DNA of 64,000 nucleotides from G032773895 sp965248935. GTDB taxonomy: Bacteria; Pseudomonadota; Gammaproteobacteria; Pseudomonadales; Cellvibrionaceae. How positions within the stretch are numbered: position 1 is the first letter of the stretch; each line of letters starts with the position of its first letter. Below, in pieces: positions 1 to 8,919 of the stretch. The stretch is from contig OZ252214.1 of NCBI GenBank assembly GCA_965248935.1, positions 868,001 through 932,000 on the forward strand. Reading direction: 5' to 3'. A program made the position numbers and the translations under genes. Below the pieces are notes generated by a model. It did not search any database, was not told the DNA's origin, and saw only the letters and a list, made by a program, of their open reading frames with translations.

Positions 1-2035
1 TTTCATCTAGCAGTATTAGTGCGTAGGGCTTGCGTCGAACGGACTCCGTTAAGTAGCCACCCTCTTCATAGCCTACGTAGCCTGGCGGTGCCCCAATTAG
101 GCGGGCAACGGAGTGTTTCTCCATAAATTCGGACATGTCTATCCGTATCATGGCATCTTGGCTATCAAATAGAAATTCAGCCAACGCTTTGCATAATTCA
201 GTTTTACCCACGCCTGTCGGCCCCAAAAACAGGAAGGAGCCGTTGGGACGATTGGGGTCAGATAAACCGGCCCTAGCTCGGCGCACTGCGTTGGATACGG
301 CTGTCACCGCCTCTTTCTGCCCAACTACTCGGTTGTGAAGAACCCCTTCCATTTGCAAGAGTTTATCTCGCTCCCCTTCGAGCATTTTTGATACGGGAAT
401 ACCCGTCCATTTAGATACTACTTCTGCAATTTCCTCGTCGGAGACTTTGTTGCGAAGCAGTTTCATCTCATGCATTTCTGCTTGGCTTGCCATATCCAAT
501 TGCTTTTCCAGTTCTGGAATAATGCCGTATTGCAATTCGGACATTCTCGCTAAATCCCCCGCTCTGCGAGCGGCATCCAGGTCGAGCCTAGCCTGTTCGA
601 GGGTGCTTTTTATTTCTTGAGAACCTTGCAGTGCCGCTTTTTCAGCTCTCCAGACTTCGTCCAGGTCGGCAAAGGCTTTTTCAACTTTATGGATTTGTAT
701 ATCAATTTTTTTCAGCCTATCTTTTGCTGCCTCATCGTCGTCCTTTTTCACGGCTTCACGTTCAATTTTTAATTGAATCAGACGCCGTTCTAGTCTGTCC
801 ATTTGTTCCGGCTTTGAGTCAATTTCCATACGGATTCGGCTAGCGGCTTCATCAATAAGGTCAATGGCTTTATCGGGAAGTTGGCGGTCAGAGATATACC
901 TTTGCGATAATTTTGCGGCGGCAATAATGGCAGAATCAGAGATATCCACTCCGTGATGCACTTCATAGCGCTCTTTGAGGCCGCGAAGAATGGCGATAGT
1001 ATCTTCTTCGTTGGGCTCCTCCACCAATATTTTTTGGAAGCGTCTTTCAAGCGCTGCATCCTTCTCAATAAACCGGCGATATTCATCCAATGTGGTTGCG
1101 CCTACACAGTGCAACTCCCCGCGAGCCAAAGCAGGCTTAAGCATGTTGCCAGCATCCAGCGCGCCTTCGGCCTTGCCCGCACCCACCATGGTATGCAGTT
1201 CATCAATAAATAATATGGTTCGGCCTTCTTGCTTAGCAAGTTCATTGAGTACCGCTTTTAAGCGCTCTTCAAAATCCCCTCGAAATTTTGCGCCAGCCAA
1301 AAGAGAGCCTAGGTCCAAAGAAAGTAAGCGTTTATTTTTTAAGCCTTCAGGTACTTCACCATTGACAATTCGTTGCGCTAGACCTTCGGCAATAGCGGTC
1401 TTACCCACTCCCGGTTCACCAATAAGAACGGGGTTATTCTTGGTGCGCCGTTGCAGGACTTGAATGGTCCGACGAATTTCATCGTCACGGCCAATAACGG
1501 GGTCGAGCTTGCCCGCCTCAGCACGAGTGGTTAAATCAATGGTATATTTTTCAAGGGCCTGGCGATTTCCCTCAGCATCTGGGTCGTCCACTGTTTCGCC
1601 ACCACGGGCTTTTTCAACGGCCTGTTCTAACCGTTGATGATTACCAAATTTGATTAATAACTTTCCAATATTGCTGCCTACTTCTTTTACAGCAGATAAC
1701 AAGACACTTTCGCTGGAAATGTACTTATCGCCTTCTTTTTGTGCATGTTTATCGGCAAGGTTTAAGAGCCGGGCCAATTCCTGAGACATACGTACGTCCC
1801 CTGTCGGGGTGTGTATTTTTGGTAAGGCTTCAAGTGCTTTAGTCAATTCATTGCGCAACCCGGCAACATCAAACCCAGCATGGACAAGTATGGGCCTTAC
1901 GGTTCCACCTTGTTGATCCAGCATGGCTTGTAAAAGGTGCAACGAATTCAGTTCATTGTGATCCCGTCCGACAGCCAGGGATTGTGCATCGGATAAGGCT
2001 ATTTGCAATTGATTGGTTAGGCGATCTATTCGCAT
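1..2035 (-). CDS. clpB: ClpB disaggregase (3' end outside window)
   Basis: Hexameric AAA+ chaperone that, with DnaK, pulls polypeptides out of aggregates in the cytosol. Translation from ATG at 2035 gives about 678 residues before the window edge. They comprise the Clp N-domain repeats (MRIDRLTNQLQIALSDAQ...), AAA-1 with Walker A GEPGVGKTA and Walker B ILFIDELHT, the long charged coiled-coil M domain, and AAA-2 with Walker A GPTGVGKTE. The sequence is cut at ALILLDE, the second Walker B. The M domain separates it from ClpA and ClpC. The family is about 860 residues, so roughly 180 are missing. AGGAAC lies about 9 nt before the start, and a heat-shock-like promoter lies further upstream. The order clpB-pgeF-rluD-bamD matches Pseudomonas, here with two extra genes between clpB and pgeF. 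Confidence 0.97.
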   Translation of the reverse strand, partial: MRIDRLTNQLQIALSDAQSLAVGRDHNELNSLHLLQAMLDQQGGTVRPILVHAGFDVAGLRNELTKALEALPKIHTPTGDVRMSQELARLLNLADKHAQKEGDKYISSESVLLSAVKEVGSNIGKLLIKFGNHQRLEQAVEKARGGETVDDPDAEGNRQALEKYTIDLTTRAEAGKLDPVIGRDDEIRRTIQVLQRRTKNNPVLIGEPGVGKTAIAEGLAQRIVNGEVPEGLKNKRLLSLDLGSLLAGAKFRGDFEERLKAVLNELAKQEGRTILFIDELHTMVGAGKAEGALDAGNMLKPALARGELHCVGATTLDEYRRFIEKDAALERRFQKILVEEPNEEDTIAILRGLKERYEVHHGVDISDSAIIAAAKLSQRYISDRQLPDKAIDLIDEAASRIRMEIDSKPEQMDRLERRLIQLKIEREAVKKDDDEAAKDRLKKIDIQIHKVEKAFADLDEVWRAEKAALQGSQEIKSTLEQARLDLDAARRAGDLARMSELQYGIIPELEKQLDMASQAEMHEMKLLRNKVSDEEIAEVVSKWTGIPVSKMLEGERDKLLQMEGVLHNRVVGQKEAVTAVSNAVRRARAGLSDPNRPNGSFLFLGPTGVGKTELCKALAEFLFDSQDAMIRIDMSEFMEKHSVARLIGAPPGYVGYEEGGYLTESVRRKPYALILLDE

Positions 2036-2110
2036 TCTGCACAGTTCCTATTTAGTACTTGTTTGGTACTTGTTGCTTAGAGTTTGTTACTTAAAGCGTG
2101 TTATTTCATG

Positions 2111-2139
2111 ATTTTGGGCCAACGACGATAAAAAACAAG
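2111..2139 (-). promoter_or_regulatory. putative sigma32 heat-shock promoter of clpB
   Basis: On the minus strand CTTGTTT (2139-2133), a 14-nt spacer and CCCAAAAT (2118-2111) resemble the sigma32 consensus CTTGAAA-N13-15-CCCATNT. It lies about 75 nt upstream of the clpB start, as expected for a heat-shock chaperone. The match is by eye only. Confidence 0.5.
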
Positions 2140-2277
2140 GCCCAGTGTAAGCAAAGGAATTTAAGAGCATAATATGTGTAATAGTGTGTGCTATTTTCAT
2201 TTTATTCGCGTCAAAGTATTGAATTATTTTGATTAAATAGGGTTCTAAGTTTCGACAACTTCAAAGGAGGTATCAAC

Positions 2278-2997
2278 ATGGGCCGCCCCCAAACACTAAA
2301 ATCTACCCTAAATTTTGCGATTACCTTAGTCTTCACTACCGCAATCGCAGTACCCCAATACAGTGAAGCAATACCAAAACCAGCGTCCATTGAGCCAACC
2401 GCCAAAGCCACCGCCTTTGATACAGGTTTGGTCAAAAAGAAAATACGCCTTTTTGATAATTTTAAAGTGGCAAGTGGTAAGTCTCTTAGCAACAGTAACG
2501 TTATCTATATCGATACTACCGAGGTGACGTTTAGCAAGTATTGGTTGCGAGACAATAAAACTTCAATATCAAACCGTTACAAAGATAAAATCAAAGAAAC
2601 ATACGGCAAACTAATTGTGAATGAGTTACAAAAAGCGCTTGCTAAAACGACAAAGGCAGACGTTAAAATACTGGCCGAAAATACCAGCGAAGGGCTGGGC
2701 AGAAATGGGCTGAGAATAAAACCCTACCTACGTAAGCTCAACATCTACGCCCCCGATGATCAAGGCCCGATGAAAAAGTCTTACGTGAATGCTGCGGGTA
2801 TCGCAACCTTGGTTTTGGAGGTCACGGATGTCCAGTCGAACTCGCCCATCGCATATTTTAGAGACCGCAGAGAAACGCGAGTAAAGCTCGGCCCCAACAA
2901 TATGGATAGAGCCACTCGAACGTCCAATTATCACGATTTTAAAATGTTAATTAAACGTTGGAGTCAAGCCGCAGCAGAGCAGTTTGCCCCATCTTAA
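2278..2997 (+). CDS. exported DUF3313-like protein
   Basis: A 239-residue protein starting at ATG 2278 behind a perfect AAGGAGG (about 8 nt spacing). The N-terminus has a short charged segment and a hydrophobic stretch (STLNFAITLVFTTAIAV) that fits a signal peptide without a clear lipobox. The remainder is alpha/beta. It has a helix resembling those of DUF3313 proteins (YGKLIVNELQKALAK), a beta segment (AAGIATLVLEVTDVQ), and a C-terminal RTSNYHDFKMLIKRWSQAAAEQF that recalls the family's closing helix. DUF3313 members are usually envelope lipoproteins of unknown function, and the assignment here is tentative. The gene is monocistronic, divergent from clpB and convergent with the FHA-EAL gene, with which it shares a terminator hairpin. 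These two genes interrupt the usual clpB-pgeF adjacency. Confidence 0.6.
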   Translation: MGRPQTLKSTLNFAITLVFTTAIAVPQYSEAIPKPASIEPTAKATAFDTGLVKKKIRLFDNFKVASGKSLSNSNVIYIDTTEVTFSKYWLRDNKTSISNRYKDKIKETYGKLIVNELQKALAKTTKADVKILAENTSEGLGRNGLRIKPYLRKLNIYAPDDQGPMKKSYVNAAGIATLVLEVTDVQSNSPIAYFRDRRETRVKLGPNNMDRATRTSNYHDFKMLIKRWSQAAAEQFAPS

Positions 2998-3040
2998 TTT
3001 AGCTGAATTAGCCTTTTTATATATTTGCGCTTCTGCTTTG

Positions 3041-3069
3041 AGAGTTGCCCAGCACAAATGGGCAGCTCT
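3041..3069. terminator. bidirectional hairpin terminator
   Basis: AGAGTTGCCCA (3041-3051) pairs with TGGGCAGCTCT (3059-3069) as an 11-bp stem with one G-U wobble. It sits between the convergent DUF3313-like and FHA-EAL genes and touches the stop codon of the latter. Confidence 0.55.
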
Positions 3070-4184
3070 TATTTGAAACTGGATATTGGCTGAGGCTTGC
3101 AGAAATAAAACCCTTGATAAAACTCAAACCCAATGGACCTAGAGGCAAGATACTCACCTTCATTGCTGACGCATTCGGCCAATGTTTTAATGGAAAGCTC
3201 TGAGGCCAGCTCTTTTAAATGGCGAACAAGGTTCTGACGGGAAACATCTGACTTGTCCAAACCGCTTATCAATACACGATCAAACTTAATTAAATCCGGC
3301 TTCGCTGACACTAATTCAAGTAACCGAGACTGTCCTACACCAAAATCATCAAACGCTAACTTGATATTGAGCTTATTCAGCTCTTTAATAAATGTTTTCA
3401 AGCTATCAATATCCGTCACAGCCTGCTCATGGATTTCTAGCATAAGCGGAAGTGCTCTAAAACGCTTTCGAATTGACGTAAGTGAGGCTAACAGTCTATC
3501 GGTGTCTTCCATCTCTCTTGGGTGGGTATTGACGTACAGGTCTCCCCTCAACGAGTGCTGTGCAGCCACTTCTATGGCGGTATCCCGCAACAGTTCAGAG
3601 AGGTCTACATCCAGGTCGTTGCTCTCGGCAATTCTAAACAGTTCAAGTGGAGACGAGGGCAAACTAGAACTAGCGCCCCTTCCCAATGCCTCATGGCCAC
3701 AGGTAACCAACTCATCGGCCTGAATAATAGGCTGAAAATGGATTACAACCTGCTTCCTCTCAATTAGCTCTTCCAACTCTCTCACGCCAATAGGGAACTG
3801 TTCACTCAATTCTCCAATGGCCAGTACTGTGGTATTTGAGGAGACGCCAGGGTTTGTATGTTCGCTGGTCTCACCCGTACGTTTCATATTATCCACCAAA
3901 CGGACTTCAGCGGTGCCTAAATGAATCACATCACCGTGACCAATATGAGTAGAGGAATTAATTTTTTTGTGATTGACAAAGGTGCCATTACTGCTGCCGA
4001 CATCAGAAATCCAAAGCCCGTCGTCGCGCTCTTCAAACCGAGCGTGTTTTCTTGAAACGGAGGGAGAGTAGATTGTGCAGGGCAACGCATCATCACGCCC
4101 AATGACAAGAGGCAACTCCTTTAGAGGTTGTACCTGCACCGAACTGCCGCTATCAAAGTAGCCTTCTAAACACCACCGACTCAT
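3069..4184 (-). CDS. FHA-EAL cyclic-di-GMP phosphodiesterase-like protein
   Basis: A 371-residue cytosolic protein with no membrane segment. Residues about 20-95 form an FHA phosphothreonine-binding domain (IGRDDALPC, SPSVSRKHARFE, DVGSSNGTFVNHKKI). Residues about 130-370 form an EAL domain. The catalytic and metal positions look conserved: the EAL-equivalent HEALGRG, NTHPREM, LEIHEQ, FDDFGVGQS, LIKFDR, TLAECV and YQGFYFCKPQ. It should hydrolyse c-di-GMP, with activity or location set by binding of a phosphorylated partner. The partner is unknown and no Ser/Thr kinase lies in the window. There is no GGDEF, PAS or REC domain. ATG at 4184 was used because the FHA fold begins within about 20 residues. 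Fusion of FHA directly to EAL is uncommon. Confidence 0.88.
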   Translation of the reverse strand: MSRWCLEGYFDSGSSVQVQPLKELPLVIGRDDALPCTIYSPSVSRKHARFEERDDGLWISDVGSSNGTFVNHKKINSSTHIGHGDVIHLGTAEVRLVDNMKRTGETSEHTNPGVSSNTTVLAIGELSEQFPIGVRELEELIERKQVVIHFQPIIQADELVTCGHEALGRGASSSLPSSPLELFRIAESNDLDVDLSELLRDTAIEVAAQHSLRGDLYVNTHPREMEDTDRLLASLTSIRKRFRALPLMLEIHEQAVTDIDSLKTFIKELNKLNIKLAFDDFGVGQSRLLELVSAKPDLIKFDRVLISGLDKSDVSRQNLVRHLKELASELSIKTLAECVSNEGEYLASRSIGFEFYQGFYFCKPQPISSFK

Positions 4185-4367
4185 ATTTCAACCCTAGATA
4201 GATCACACCTTTAGACTCTCCTGTATTTAGTATCATCCGTGATGTAGAGGTTTGCCAGTAATTAGAGCCGTTTGCTTGTTGCGCTTAGCAATATAAAAGC
4301 CATCGAACCATAGTTTCTGGTTTTTAAACGGTAAATAAAGGGGTTTTAGGTTGGAAGTTGGGTTTTT

Positions 4368-5141
4368 TTATTCCTGTTTGAATCCGTTTTGCAACCAAAT
4401 TAAGCTTGCCATTCGGCCAGTGATAGTGTCCCTTCGATAGGAAAAAAATGTCTCCTCTTGTTTATAAGTGCAATAGGTTCCACCATAAATTTGGGTTACA
4501 CCGTAGCCGTTTAATTCCGACCTAGCTAAACGGTATAAATCGGCTAGATACCTCTCTCCCAATGGAAGAAAAGACTCCCTTATTGGCTCTCGATATGGCC
4601 GACTAGCTTCTGCGGTTGCAAATGCCTGAATAACCTCTTCCCCAACTTCAAAGCTAGGCTGGGATATGGCAGGCCCTAGATACACAATTAATTCGGAGGG
4701 CTTTGCCGTAAAGTATTTCAGGCTCTCACTCACAATACCGTCCGCTAGGCCCTTCCAACCAGCGTGAATGGCAGCGACTTGGGTTCCTGCGCTATCACAT
4801 ATCAGTAGAGGCAAACAATCTGCCGTCATCACCGAGCACACAACACCTTGTTTCGAGCTAAAGGTGGCGTCCCCATTTATAGGCTTTGACGAGTCCCCCC
4901 CCAAAACAACAACCCTGGTACTATGAGTTTGATTTAGCCAAGTTACCGAGCCTCCAATTTCTTTATAGAGACTCTGCCTATTGTGTTCAACTTTATTTGG
5001 ATTATCCCCCACATGAGCGGCCAAATTGAATGAGTTGTAATCACCTTCACTCACGCCACCTGTGCGAGTAGTAATAAACGAGCAAACATTGGCTGGCGCA
5101 GGCCAATCAGGAACAATAAATTCGATATTTGTTTTTTTCAA
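4368..5141 (-). CDS. pgeF: peptidoglycan editing factor PgeF (YfiH)
   Basis: A 257-residue member of the YfiH/PgeF family, formerly called multicopper polyphenol oxidase or laccase. In E. coli it removes wrongly incorporated amino acids from peptidoglycan precursors. Visible hallmarks are TTRTGGVSEGDYNSFNLAAHVGD near the N-terminus, the metal/active-site strings NQTHSTRVV, MTADCLPLLI and AIHAGWKGL, and the C-terminal GGTYCTYKQEETFFSYRRD. The start is TTG at 5141 with GGAG about 8 nt upstream; no better ATG precedes the conserved IVPDWPAP. It lies 33 nt after rluD and is probably cotranscribed with it, as in many gammaproteobacteria. Confidence 0.93.
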   Translation of the reverse strand: MKKTNIEFIVPDWPAPANVCSFITTRTGGVSEGDYNSFNLAAHVGDNPNKVEHNRQSLYKEIGGSVTWLNQTHSTRVVVLGGDSSKPINGDATFSSKQGVVCSVMTADCLPLLICDSAGTQVAAIHAGWKGLADGIVSESLKYFTAKPSELIVYLGPAISQPSFEVGEEVIQAFATAEASRPYREPIRESFLPLGERYLADLYRLARSELNGYGVTQIYGGTYCTYKQEETFFSYRRDTITGRMASLIWLQNGFKQE

Positions 5142-5174
5142 AATAACGCTCCAACAAACGCTCCAACAGTGGCC

Positions 5175-6116
5175 TTAACTAGGGCCTGTTAACAGTGCTT
5201 GTATATCTTCAGCCAAAGGGATTTCCCAGCTTATAGCGTCGCCGGACTCAGGGTGGTTCAAGCCCAACCGGACTGCGTGTAATGCCTGCCGAGGAAATTC
5301 ATCAAATTTAGCCAATTGTGGGTTGGCATTGAGTTGAGCTTTCGGAAGTTTGCAGCCGTAAAGCGGGTCACCTACCAACGGAAAACCCTTGTAAGCCATA
5401 TGTACCCGAATTTGGTGAGTTCGCCCGGTTTCAAGTTTAAGGCGAATATGGCTCAACCCCGAATATTCCTCTATCCGCTCGTAGTGGGTGATGGCGGGTT
5501 TACCGTTTCTCTCCACCACGGCCATTTTAATACGGTTTTTTGGGTGACGGCCTATATCACCTTCAATGGTGCCGCTCTTGCCTGTCTTTCCCCAAACCAA
5601 AGCTTCGTAGTAGCGGCTAACACTTCTCTGTTGAAGCTGAGACACTAAGCTGGTCTGAGCTTCCAGTGTTTTGGCCACTACCATCAAGCCCGATGTTTCT
5701 TTATCTAGACGGTGAACAATACCGGCTCTGGGTATCTCTCTAATGCTCGGTTGGTGGTGCAATAAGGCGTTAAGCAAAGTTCCCTCACTGTTTCCTGCTC
5801 CAGGATGCACAACAAGCCCTGCGGGTTTATTGACCACTAGAATGCTCTTATCTTCATAGATAACATTTAGGGGAATATTTTCAGCTAACCAGTCCCCCTC
5901 ATCCTGAGTGGTTGCTTGAAGATCCAGCAGCTCACCGCCAGCAAGTTTTAGGTTTACCTTACTCTGACGCCCGTTAACGAGAAGGTTTCCTGCTTTTATC
6001 CACTCTTGGAGGCGCCCACGCGAATATTCCGGGAACATTTTGGCCGCAATCCGATCCAACCTGCTACCAGCGTCAGATATAGGGACTCGGCTTTGATGAT
6101 GATTTTGAGTGTTCAT
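5175..6116 (-). CDS. rluD: 23S rRNA pseudouridine synthase RluD
   Basis: Makes pseudouridines at helix 69 of 23S rRNA (1911/1915/1917 in E. coli numbering). An N-terminal S4 RNA-binding domain (GSRLDRIAAKMFPEYSRGRLQ...GNLLVNG) is followed by the RluA-type catalytic domain with HRLDKETSGLMVVAK, which carries the catalytic Asp, and the LETGRTHQIRVHMAY motif. The start at ATG 6116 gives 313 residues, close to the family length. An upstream TTG at 6179 would add 21 unconserved residues. It is divergent from bamD, the conserved arrangement in gammaproteobacteria, and is followed by pgeF. Confidence 0.95.
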   Translation of the reverse strand: MNTQNHHQSRVPISDAGSRLDRIAAKMFPEYSRGRLQEWIKAGNLLVNGRQSKVNLKLAGGELLDLQATTQDEGDWLAENIPLNVIYEDKSILVVNKPAGLVVHPGAGNSEGTLLNALLHHQPSIREIPRAGIVHRLDKETSGLMVVAKTLEAQTSLVSQLQQRSVSRYYEALVWGKTGKSGTIEGDIGRHPKNRIKMAVVERNGKPAITHYERIEEYSGLSHIRLKLETGRTHQIRVHMAYKGFPLVGDPLYGCKLPKAQLNANPQLAKFDEFPRQALHAVRLGLNHPESGDAISWEIPLAEDIQALLTGPS

Positions 6117-6250
6117 TGAATTTATGCCTATTGCTGCATTACACTGTCGCACCCCAGCCCACGCAAAAAGCTTGTGCAACCAGAGGCTCTGGTATTCAAG
6201 CTATCGCATTGAGTTATTAGTAAGGGCACTTTGTAGAGATTTAATTAAGA

Positions 6251-7198
6251 ATGCAAAAAATAATCAAGCCATTATCGTTATTCATCATACAGCCTCTACT
6301 GTGGGCTTCCATTTCAATTGCAATTGTTGGTTGCTCAAGCAATGATGACAAAGAGGATATCACTTCAGAGCAAGTCCTCTACGAAAAGGCTCAAAGGCGT
6401 ATTCAAGGAGAACAATGGAACGCCGCAGTGGAAACCTACCAACTGCTGGAAGAACACTTTCCATTTGGCTACTTTGCCGAACAGTCTCAATTAGAGCTTA
6501 TCTATGCCCAGTTTAGAGCAGATGAACAAGACTTGGCTATTGCCGCCGCTGATCGCTTTATTCGCCTGCACCCTCAACACAGAAATATCGATTACGCATA
6601 TTATATGAAAGGTATCGCAGCCTTCCATAATGATTCTGCGTATCTTTCTATGCTGCCTACGGATATTTCTGCCCGAGATGCCGGTTCAGCTTACGCTGCA
6701 TTTAACTATTTTGCCCAGCTAATAACCCGCTTTCCAAATAGCGAGTACGCTTTAGATGCGCAAAAACGCATGACCTATATCCGCAACTCAAAGGCCCGCT
6801 ATGAGATCCATGTAGCCAATTATTACTTCAAAAGAGGCGCCTACTTAGCTGCGGCGAATCGCGGCAAGTTTGTCGTTGAACACCTGCAAAAGTCCCCTGC
6901 CGTACCTGATGGGCTGGCCGTTATGGCCCAAGCCTACCACCTGTTGGCTATGGAGGAGTTCGCCCAAGACGCGATAACCGTACTGGCAGCAAACTTCCCT
7001 AACCACCCAGCCGTAAATAAAGATGGAAGCTTTAACTTCGAATTTGGTCGAGAACGAAAGCGTTCATGGGTGAACTATTTGACCTTTGGGCTCTTTGAAA
7101 AACGTCCCACTCTTAAATTTGATTCTCGTAAACACTATGATCCGTTTTACACGGAAAACTTCTTGGATGATGTCTCTAAACCACCAAAGAAAAGCTAA
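6251..7198 (+). CDS. bamD: outer-membrane assembly lipoprotein BamD
   Basis: Periplasmic TPR lipoprotein of the BAM complex that helps insert beta-barrel proteins into the outer membrane. The N-terminal lipoprotein signal ends in the lipobox IVGC, followed by SSNDD. TPR helices follow (LYEKAQRRIQGEQWNAAVETYQLLEEHFPFGYFAEQSQLEL, DLAIAAADRFIRLHP, YYMKGIAAF). The BamD-specific block is also present (ARDAGSAYAAFNYFAQLITRFPNSEYALDAQKRM, VANYYFKRGAYLAAANR). Its 315 residues are slightly longer than E. coli BamD (245), with a C-terminal extension. ATG at 6251 directly precedes the signal peptide. It ends in a shared hairpin terminator with nadE. Confidence 0.95.
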   Translation: MQKIIKPLSLFIIQPLLWASISIAIVGCSSNDDKEDITSEQVLYEKAQRRIQGEQWNAAVETYQLLEEHFPFGYFAEQSQLELIYAQFRADEQDLAIAAADRFIRLHPQHRNIDYAYYMKGIAAFHNDSAYLSMLPTDISARDAGSAYAAFNYFAQLITRFPNSEYALDAQKRMTYIRNSKARYEIHVANYYFKRGAYLAAANRGKFVVEHLQKSPAVPDGLAVMAQAYHLLAMEEFAQDAITVLAANFPNHPAVNKDGSFNFEFGRERKRSWVNYLTFGLFEKRPTLKFDSRKHYDPFYTENFLDDVSKPPKKS

Positions 7199-7219
7199 TT
7201 TTCCCCCCAAAAAGCACAA

Positions 7220-7245
7220 AAAACGGAGCCAAATAGCTCCGTTTT
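7220..7245. terminator. bidirectional terminator between bamD and nadE
   Basis: AAAACGGAGC (7220-7229) and GCTCCGTTTT (7236-7245) form a perfect 10-bp stem with a 6-nt loop. It continues into a run of T on the plus strand and a run of A (T on the minus strand), serving both convergent genes. Confidence 0.85.
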
Positions 7246-7250
7246 TTTAT

Positions 7251-8882
7251 TTAGTCCCCAATTTTCCAACCATTTGTTATAGGGTAGCGCCTGTCTCGAC
7301 CAAAAGCCCTTCGGCTTATGCGAATACCAATTGGAGCCTGTCTCCGCTTGTATTCATTGATGTCCACTAGTCGAATCACACGGTTAACCACTTCAGCGTC
7401 AAAGCCTTTTTCAATAATGGACTGAGCGCTCAGGTCTTGTTCAATATAATACTCAAGGATCTCGTCAAGAATGTCATAGGGGGGAAGAGAGTCCTCGTCT
7501 TTCTGATCCGGTGCCAGTTCTGCGGAAGGAGGCCGAGTAATCACCGATTCAGGAATAACCGGACTGAGAGTATTCCGATATTTAGACAACTCAAAGACAA
7601 GAGTTTTAGGCACGTCTTTAAGTACATCGAGGCCACCCGCCATATCTCCGTATATTGTTGCATAGCCAACAGCCATTTCGCTCTTATTACCCGTGGTCAA
7701 AACCAAGTAGCCAAATTTATTGGACAGGGCCATTAATAGTACCCCTCGGCTACGAGACTGAATATTCTGCTCTGTTATGCCAATTGCCGTCCCCTCAAAG
7801 GGTTCCGATAGAGCTGCTATAAACGCCTCGTAAATAGATTCAATACTGTAGCAATGGTATGTCACCCCTAGACGCTCAGCCTCTTCCTGAGCATCATTTT
7901 TACTCAGCTCAGAGGTATATCGAAATGGCATCATAACCGCCTGTACTCGATCAGCCCCTAAAGCATCCGCAGCTATGGCAAGCGTTAAAGCTGAATCAAT
8001 TCCCCCCGACAAGCCCAATACAACTCCCTTGAAACCATTTTTGTTCACATAATCTTTCACGCCCAGAACGAGTGCATCGTAGATACTCGAAAGATCACTG
8101 CGGACGGGGGGGGGCGTCCAGTCACCCAAAACGGCTATTTTTTTTGTTTCTGTGTCGAGGGTAACGGCCTTTAGCTCACGCTGAAACAGCGGCGACCGCA
8201 CGACAAGCTCCCCATTTCCACCAACCACCATCGACCCACCATCAAAAACAAGTTCGTCCTGACCGCCAAACTGATTCACGTATACAATAGGAGCGGATAG
8301 ATACTTAGCTCTTTCCACTATTAATGCTTCTCTCTCAGCCGGTTTATTAACGTGAAAAGGCGAGGCATTTAGGTTTAACAGTAACTGAGCCCCTGCTTTT
8401 TTTGCTTCTTTAAGAGGCTGACCATCCCAAATGTCTTCACAGATAGAAAGCCCTATTTTTATACCCTTGACCGAAAAGGTCTCGTAACCCTCACCTTCAA
8501 CAAAATAACGCTTTTCATCAAACACTTGGTAGTTGGGTAAACACTGCTTGGCGTACTCATATATCAGCTCCCCGCCTGAAATAACACCCGCTATATTAAA
8601 GAGCTTCTTGCCAATACGTTTGGGATAGCCCACAACAACAGTGGCGACCGGGAGTTCCGCTCTAAGTTTCTCCAATGCTCGCTCCACCCTCAGGTCGATA
8701 CTTGATCTCAGTAACAAATCTTCGGGGGGATAACCTGTTAGGGTCAATTCAGGGTACACAACAATATCTGCGCCGTACTGATTAAGTGCCTCCAGGGTGT
8801 CCGCAATGATCTTGTCAGTGTTACCATCTATATCTCCCACAATAGGATTAATTTGTGCAGAAACAACCGTTAACCTAGACAT
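7251..8882 (-). CDS. nadE: glutamine-dependent NAD+ synthetase
   Basis: Last step of NAD synthesis: nicotinate adenine dinucleotide plus glutamine-derived ammonia gives NAD+. The N-terminal nitrilase-type glutaminase domain has a Glu-Lys-Cys triad (VYPELTLTGYPPEDLL, LPNYQVFDEKRYF, LSICEDIWDG). The C-terminal amide-ligase domain has the P-loop GLSGGIDSALTLAIAADALG and TTGNKSEMAVGYATIYGD. From ATG 8882 it has 543 residues, normal for the two-domain form. An upstream extension of 33 residues is unconserved. It is absent from this place in P. aeruginosa, so it is a local insertion between bamD and pilS. Its start codon lies about 40 nt from that of the divergent pilS, so the two promoters must overlap coding sequence. 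Confidence 0.96.
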   Translation of the reverse strand: MSRLTVVSAQINPIVGDIDGNTDKIIADTLEALNQYGADIVVYPELTLTGYPPEDLLLRSSIDLRVERALEKLRAELPVATVVVGYPKRIGKKLFNIAGVISGGELIYEYAKQCLPNYQVFDEKRYFVEGEGYETFSVKGIKIGLSICEDIWDGQPLKEAKKAGAQLLLNLNASPFHVNKPAEREALIVERAKYLSAPIVYVNQFGGQDELVFDGGSMVVGGNGELVVRSPLFQRELKAVTLDTETKKIAVLGDWTPPPVRSDLSSIYDALVLGVKDYVNKNGFKGVVLGLSGGIDSALTLAIAADALGADRVQAVMMPFRYTSELSKNDAQEEAERLGVTYHCYSIESIYEAFIAALSEPFEGTAIGITEQNIQSRSRGVLLMALSNKFGYLVLTTGNKSEMAVGYATIYGDMAGGLDVLKDVPKTLVFELSKYRNTLSPVIPESVITRPPSAELAPDQKDEDSLPPYDILDEILEYYIEQDLSAQSIIEKGFDAEVVNRVIRLVDINEYKRRQAPIGIRISRRAFGRDRRYPITNGWKIGD

Positions 8883-8919
8883 GAATTTTCTATACTCCAA
8901 AAAAACAATACCCATTTTA

